Shown here in pieces: positions 58,491 through 64,000 of a DNA stretch of 64,000 nt; within the stretch, counting starts at the first letter, position 1, and every line of letters starts with the position of its first letter. The position numbers and the translations under genes are program-made. The notes under the pieces were generated by a model. It was not told the origin of the DNA, did no database searches, and was given only the letters and a program-made list of their open reading frames with translations. The DNA comes from Neurospora tetraspora (taxonomy: Eukaryota; Ascomycota; Sordariomycetes; Sordariales; Sordariaceae), in assembly GCF_033439725.1 (NCBI RefSeq), contig NW_026944384.1, positions 4,154,001 through 4,218,000 of the forward strand. The letters are read 5' to 3'.

Positions 58491-58698
58491 TGAATGAGAA
58501 TTTTATATTGAGAAGGACGTAGTTTTGAGCTCTGAACGTCGTGGTGTTGGACGACGATTCTAGTTATGATTTTTGGTGGTGATTGTGAGCGCGATAGGTA
58601 CCACGGACGCCAAGCTTGTGGTAGGCCGCGCCAAGGCCGATGGATTTGTGTGGTCAGGGACAGTCGTTCAACTAGAAGACACAGTCGTTTTAACGGGC

Positions 58699-59095
58699 CC
58701 GGCTTTTCGACACACTCGCTTTTCGGCTTTCTACAACCATACCCCCACGAGTCCAATCCTTGCCCTACTCCATTATAGTATCGGCGCTTGAAATATGGGT
58801 TGATATCGATTCGTCCTTATGATAAGTGTAGCATCCGCTAAGCTTGCCCTGAGATGGGGAAGGAAACCGGGAGTGTCCCCATCTCGAAAGTAACTTCATG
58901 AGTATGGGGTAGCTGTGGGCATCCGTCTAGGGACGAAAATGAAGGGGAAGCTGTCAGATTCAAGGGTGGTTTTAGCCATACCATATAGAGGCTAGCGCTC
59001 CAGCCACCTAATATTGCCTGATTTCTAGGCATATCTGGGTTACCCCAGCACCCCCCATATCTTCTAGGCGAATCAATCACACACACTCTTCAATC
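58699..59095. other. Spacer before RIPed retrotransposon
   Basis: About 400 bp of ordinary composition with no gene seen. It ends where A+T-rich DNA begins near 59095; a long terminal repeat could not be delimited here. Confidence 0.4.
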
Positions 59096-59099
59096 AATT

Positions 59100-62000
59100 A
59101 ATTTCATACTACCATATCTAATAATTAACAATCTAATTTGTGTATTCATGATTAACGCTATAATTATCGATTATAAGTAATATCCCTACGAAATTAACAA
59201 CGTTAATTATATTTTTATTAAAAGAATTTACTAATAAGGCTATTACGATTATCCTTAATACCCCTTCCAATTAACCTAATTAATATAAAACTTTTAAAAA
59301 AACTCGCTAATAGCAATTAGGACTTTAATAATTAACTACTTAAGGGAGGACTTATAATCTAGAAGGTTCTATCCCTCAAACTAGAAAACTTCTTCTTTAC
59401 TAAGTAAATAAAGGACCGCCTTCTAACGGTAAAGAAGGAGTTTATTAAATTCAATAGAGGAATCTGGGTTAAAAAGGTCGTAACTACAACCGCAATAATT
59501 ATTATTACAGCTACTAATATAAATAGTATTGTTACCGATGCTATTATGGCTATCCAATTTTAAAAAGAAGCCGCCGCCAGTGCTAACGAAAATAATAAGG
59601 AAGGAAATTTAAGAGAAGAAAACGAAAAAGAAGAAAAAGAGGATAATAAATATTATACTAAATAAAATATTAGGGAGGATATAATTATTAACCCCTCTAC
59701 CGACCTAATAGCTACTGGGAAAGTAACGTATAATTAAATTATTAATATATATAATATTCACTATAAATATTAAAAAAAACTTTAATAACGCTAATACCCA
59801 AATTCGTAATTAAATAAATATTTATATCGCCGCCTACTATACCGATACCTCTTTTAAATAGGATAAATCTACCTGCAATTAATTTAAAAAATTTAAAAAT
59901 TAAATTAATTATTAACTTATCGACTAAATTACTAAAGTTTATCGAAATTATTAAACCTTTATTAAAGAAACTATAAAGAAGTAACTTAAAAACTTTAAAA
60001 AAATAATTATCCAACTAAAAAATCCTTATTATAAATAGGAAGAGATTTAGAATTAGTAAAATAAGTTCTCCTACTTTATAATTTACCGACTTTATCGATA
60101 TAATCTGTAAATACAAGCCCATTTAAACTAGAAACTCCTAGAAATTCGATAACGAACTTAAAATTATATTTTTAAAATATAAGGACGTATCCGCTAATTT
60201 CAAAAAAGTTAATATATTAAAACGTACTATACTATTAATTAATTTTAAGAAGGTTATAATTCGTAGCGCTTAAAGTACTAGCCGCTCTAACTTATAAAAA
60301 TTCGTATTTAATAAAAAGGACGCTCCTAATTCTAATTATAAAAAGAAGCGGAAGGTAAACGTAAAGAAAAAACGCGGCGTAAATAAAAACGTAAAAAATT
60401 CTCTATAACCGAAAAAGAGAGGAGGCGCTATACTATTTTATAAAATTTACGAGCGAGGCCCCTACTTCATAATATACTATTAATATTTAATATTTGAAAT
60501 TAAAAATAATCCTAAATAGAAGCTAAACGGCCCTACTTAGAAGTTTATTAATAAGAATTTTAAAAAGTATCCCGAAATTAGTAAAGAGGTTAAGAAGGTT
60601 AGAAATTAAATATAGGACCGCTTTATTACTTTTATATAAATTATTACTTCGAAAAATTAAAGGAGACGAAAAATTAATACCTATAATTCAATATTGTTCA
60701 TTAAATAAGGTACTTTTAATACAAGTAGTAGTAAAAATAATATTTACTTACTTAAAAATTCTATAATTTTCGATTCCGGAGCTTCTATTTATATTTTTAA
60801 TAAAATCAATCGTTTTTCTTCGTTTTGAACAACGTCCCTAAAGGACTACGTTTAAGTTAGTAAATTTTAAATACTTATTAAGGGTTTTAAGACTATTAAC
60901 GTAAAAATATAAAGAGAAAGGGGAATTTTAAAACTATAATTAAAAAGTAGCCTTCTACTTTAACTTTATTATAAATTTTATATTACTACGCTTACTTCGA
61001 AAGCAAAATCTTTATTAAAATTACAAACCCCTTAGTAATTACTTCCGTCGGTTAAATAGTGTACTCTTTTATTTCTTTTAAGAAATCTATTATTAAATAG
61101 TCTTCGAATACCTACCCTTCTCTTTTAACTGCGCCGCCTTCTTTATTTATCGAAATCGCTTTAATTCCTTTATCGGCTATCGCGTATATAAAATACCCGT
61201 TAAATTTTAATATAAATAATTTAATTATCACAATTTTTGAATTTTTAAAAATTTTTACAACATTGAGGGCGCTAAATTTAAAAAGCCCGCTACTTATTAA
61301 TATAACGCGTATAATATTTTAAAAATTAAATGATAAATTAAACGAAAATTATAAAATAGAGAATTTAACCCAGGAGAACGCTTCGCTATCAACTTTTTTA
61401 AATATAAAGTAGGGAGAGGTAGCCTTAAATATATTATACTTATTACCTATTAATAAATTAAATTCATTTAGAATATTTATATAGCGAACCGATTAATTAA
61501 GGCCATCGTTGAAAAATTCCTTTTAATTATTAATATAATTAATTATTAATACAACGTTAAATTTAAATATATTAAATATAATAACGAATTTAATAACTAA
61601 TATATTAAAGATAAGCTAATTATACGCTTTATTATTCTCGAATCCTTAATACCTAATATTCAAATTTAAAACGGCGGTATTAAGCGTTTAGAGGGTATAA
61701 TTAAAGAAAAAGCGTATATAATAATAAATAGCGCTAAATTCTCTTATAATCTCTAGTTTCAAATTATTTTAACCTCGATCTACTTTACTAACTAATCGCC
61801 TAAATATCTCTATAATTAGAAATTATTATACGAATAGTTTTATACTTTTGTACCTTACTATAAAAGGGTATAAACTAAGCCTCGTAAACCTAACTTTAAT
61901 TATTTACGTATTTATAGCTATAAAATATATGTAATAATGAGCACTATATAAAAGAAAGAGTAATAGCGTAAAAAGTTTTAATTAAAGGCTTAAATCGGGT

Positions 62001-64000
62001 TTCTTATCAGCTATGCCACCTCTTCTATTTATTAAATTTAAAACCTATAAACTAACTATATCGTCTACACCCATAATATACTCTTTAACGAAGATTTAAT
62101 TTATTTAATAAATCCTAATAATTTTAAAGAAGGATTAAAGCTAATTAGTAACGAAATTATTAATTTATTCAACCGAATTAATTAACTTCCTCAACTATCT
62201 ATACAATATTTTAAACCCTTTAACGCAACCTAAAATATAAAAAATAATAGTCTTACTCCTCTCCTACTATTATTCTTCGATAACGAATTTGAAGAAAATA
62301 ATAACGAAACTATTTTAAAATTAATAGAACCTACCGCTTAAAGCAAAATATCTATTAATTATATATTTAATTACCTTACTCTGATAAATATACTACTAAT
62401 TACCCTTATTAGTAACCTTATAATAAATTTGCCTAAACCTATCTCCTTCTATAACGTTCGAATTATAGGAAGTTATATTTAACGCTAGGAGATTTATTTA
62501 ATTAATTAAATAGCAGCAAAGCAAAATAATTATAAAGGTAAAAATTAACCGTTTAATTTTTAAAAGTAGTAAATTAAATTCTATTAAATATTAAAACCTC
62601 CTTCTAATGCTATAAACTTACCGCAATTTGGAATATTACAATTTATATAATCTCTTTAAGCAAGTAAAGGAAGTATATCTCAATAGCTATAAAAGAATGA
62701 AGTTATAAATTAAAATTAATAAAAACGTTCCCTATACTAAAAGTCTTCAAATCTTCAATTATATATAAATATACGTATATAAATTCAATAAATATAATCG
62801 GTTATTAAAAATAAAGGCTCGCCTTGTAATTAAAGGAGACTAATAATATAATTATAATAAGGAAACGTATATTTCTACGTTAATTAATCGCTTATTTCAG
62901 TTAATTATCGCTTATACCACCAAATTCGATCTCGAACTTATTGAATATAATATAATAAATGCCTTCGTTAACGCCTACTTCAATAAGGAAATATATATAT
63001 ATATACCTCCTAATTATGAAAAGTATAATATTATTTTTAAAATCCTTAAAGGCTTCTATAATTTCCGACGAACTCCTTTACTATAATAACGAAAATTTAA
63101 TAATACCTTCGAAAACTTAAGGTTTAAACCGTTATTCGAAGACCCGCATATCCTTAAACGTAATAAAATCCTAATTTTCTACTATATTAACGATATTATC
63201 TTCGCCTTCAATAAATTATAATATAATAAAGTTACCCGGGTTATAAAGAAGCTAGAGGAAAAATATAAATTTATTAATAGTAATAACTTTTAATAATTTC
63301 TAAGTATCGAGATTATTCGAAACCGAAAGGCAAATTATATTTAATTATCCTAATAGAAATATATTTATAAAATTACTAAATTAATTAAAAATCTCTATAC
63401 CTTCGCCTTTATCCTAATAAATAACGAAGAATTTATACTTTATAATAACGTAACTACCTTCGATAAAATTTAAGAATATTAAATCGTTATCGGTTCTATA
63501 ATATACGCTACTATAATTACCCGATTTAATATTACCTTCGCTACTAATAAACTAGCTCATTATAATTATAATCCTGATCTTTAATATCGTAAAGCTACTA
63601 ATAAAATTTTATACTACCTTTAATATTACCCTAATTTCTCCCTCTATTATAGCACGTTAACGAAATTCAAAATTGCTTTAAATATATTATACGCCGATAA
63701 CTCTCTAAATCGAAAAAATTCGTATAAGTTTATAATTAAACTCTTTAGTAATTTAATTTATTAGGGTATAACTAAGTAAAAGACGGTATTTACCTTAATA
63801 ATAGAAGTAGAATTACTATCGATCTTAAATATTATTAAGGAAACTATCACTATTATACATCTATATAAGGAAATTAATATTCCCTTCGATAAGGACGTAC
63901 CTATAATTAATTATAATAATATATAAACGATCCGTATATTAACTATTGACGTAGTAAAGTTAATAATTAAATTAAAGTAGGTCGATATCCATCGTTACTA
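59100..64000 (+). mobile_element. RIP-degraded Ty1/copia retrotransposon, truncated by window end
   Basis: Plus-strand frames, broken almost only by TAA/TAG, follow the copia order. A gag-like region lies at about 59370-60480. The protease has FDSGASIYIFN at 60769. Integrase has PGERFAINFF near 61370 and NGGIKRLEGIIKEKA near 61670. Reverse transcriptase has KARLVIKGD near 62815, INAFVNAYF near 62945 and YINDIIFA (family YVDDI) at 63180-63206. RNase H begins near 63600 with YADNS at 63689. The order protease-integrase-RT-RNase H defines Ty1/copia. No LTR, primer site or target duplication could be delimited, and the 3' end is outside the window. Confidence 0.88.
62690..64000 (+). pseudogene. 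Copia reverse transcriptase / RNase H remnant
   Basis: The best-preserved part of the retrotransposon, readable over more than 400 codons with stops only at RIP-type positions. The catalytic YVDDI site is altered to YINDI, with Asp replaced by Asn as a G-to-A change would do, so it cannot be active. It continues past the end of the window. Confidence 0.85.

Larger units (their letters stand above)
58312..58698. repeat. Inverted-repeat element enclosing telomere-like DNA
   Basis: GCCCGTTAAAACGACTGTGT plus C at 58312-58332 recurs as an exact inverse at 58678-58698. Each arm also has a second weaker copy of the core ((T/G)(T/A)AACGACTGT) just inside, giving arms of about 40 bp. No target duplication is evident. 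The telomere-like tract lies between the arms. Confidence 0.7.

Noticed and set aside
1-64000. CRISPR arrays, operons, Shine-Dalgarno sites or prophage
   Set aside because: Introns, RIP and gene families show eukaryotic fungal DNA; the tandem repeats found are minisatellites and coding repeats without spacers.

Overview
The window looks like nuclear DNA of a filamentous ascomycete (Sordariomycetes), most likely Neurospora or a very close relative. Three things point there. Genes carry short introns (about 50-130 bp) with GTAAGT-type donors, CTAAC/CTGAC branch sites and CAG/TAG acceptors. Proteins are typical of the group (2EXR, DUF3433, AA11 LPMO, Tra1, Cdc16). Ordinary gene-rich DNA alternates sharply with very A+T-rich blocks whose former reading frames are broken almost only by TAA/TAG, the mark of repeat-induced point mutation (RIP). 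Species identity is inference.

Layout. 0.26-1.9 kb: a protein of unknown function with a conserved N-terminal domain and a prion-like Q/N/Y/G tail containing four 18-residue repeats. 3.8-4.9 kb: a CutC-family gene whose frame breaks near its 3' end. 5.2 kb: tRNA-Asn(GUU), minus strand. 6.2-8.4 kb: a secreted alkaline phosphatase with two CACGTG (PHO/NUC-1-type) sites upstream. 8.7-9.1 kb: a MITE-like long inverted repeat. 9.2-10.1 kb: a 2EXR-domain protein. 11.2-11.9 kb: a small secreted six-cysteine protein. 12.69-16.53 kb: a complete RIP-killed PIF/Harbinger transposon with perfect 35-bp TIRs, a TTA target duplication and a recognisable DDE transposase relic. 16.6-17.0 kb: a candidate small gene. 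17.3-19.3 kb: Cdc16/APC6. 19.7-22.2 kb: acetoacetyl-CoA synthetase. 23.5-35.3 kb: Tra1, a giant pseudokinase of SAGA/NuA4. 36.8-38.1 kb: an AA11-type lytic polysaccharide monooxygenase with a long Gly/Ser/Pro linker and C-terminal module.

From 39.8 kb the window turns into repeat-dominated DNA. 39.8-45.5 kb is a RIP block with about 300-bp tandem duplications and RIPed minisatellites. 45.5-59.1 kb is a gene-poor island of normal composition holding a TA-flanked 166-bp MITE, a gamma-glutamylcyclotransferase-like gene, a 1222-residue DUF3433 membrane protein, more than 5 kb without a recognisable gene, and a degenerate interstitial TTAGGG tract enclosed by an inverted repeat. 59.1 kb to the end is a RIP-degraded Ty1/copia retrotransposon running off the window. 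The interstitial telomere repeat, sparse genes and RIPed elements suggest an old chromosome-end or fusion context for the right third, but that is inference.

The genes do not form one pathway; neighbours are independent housekeeping genes (Tra1, Cdc16, AACS, tRNA) and secreted or accessory functions (phosphatase, LPMO, small secreted protein). The most novel material is in the mobile and repeat elements, the CutC frame break and the telomere-containing inverted repeat. All gene models are read by eye from splice signals and protein conservation, without searches.
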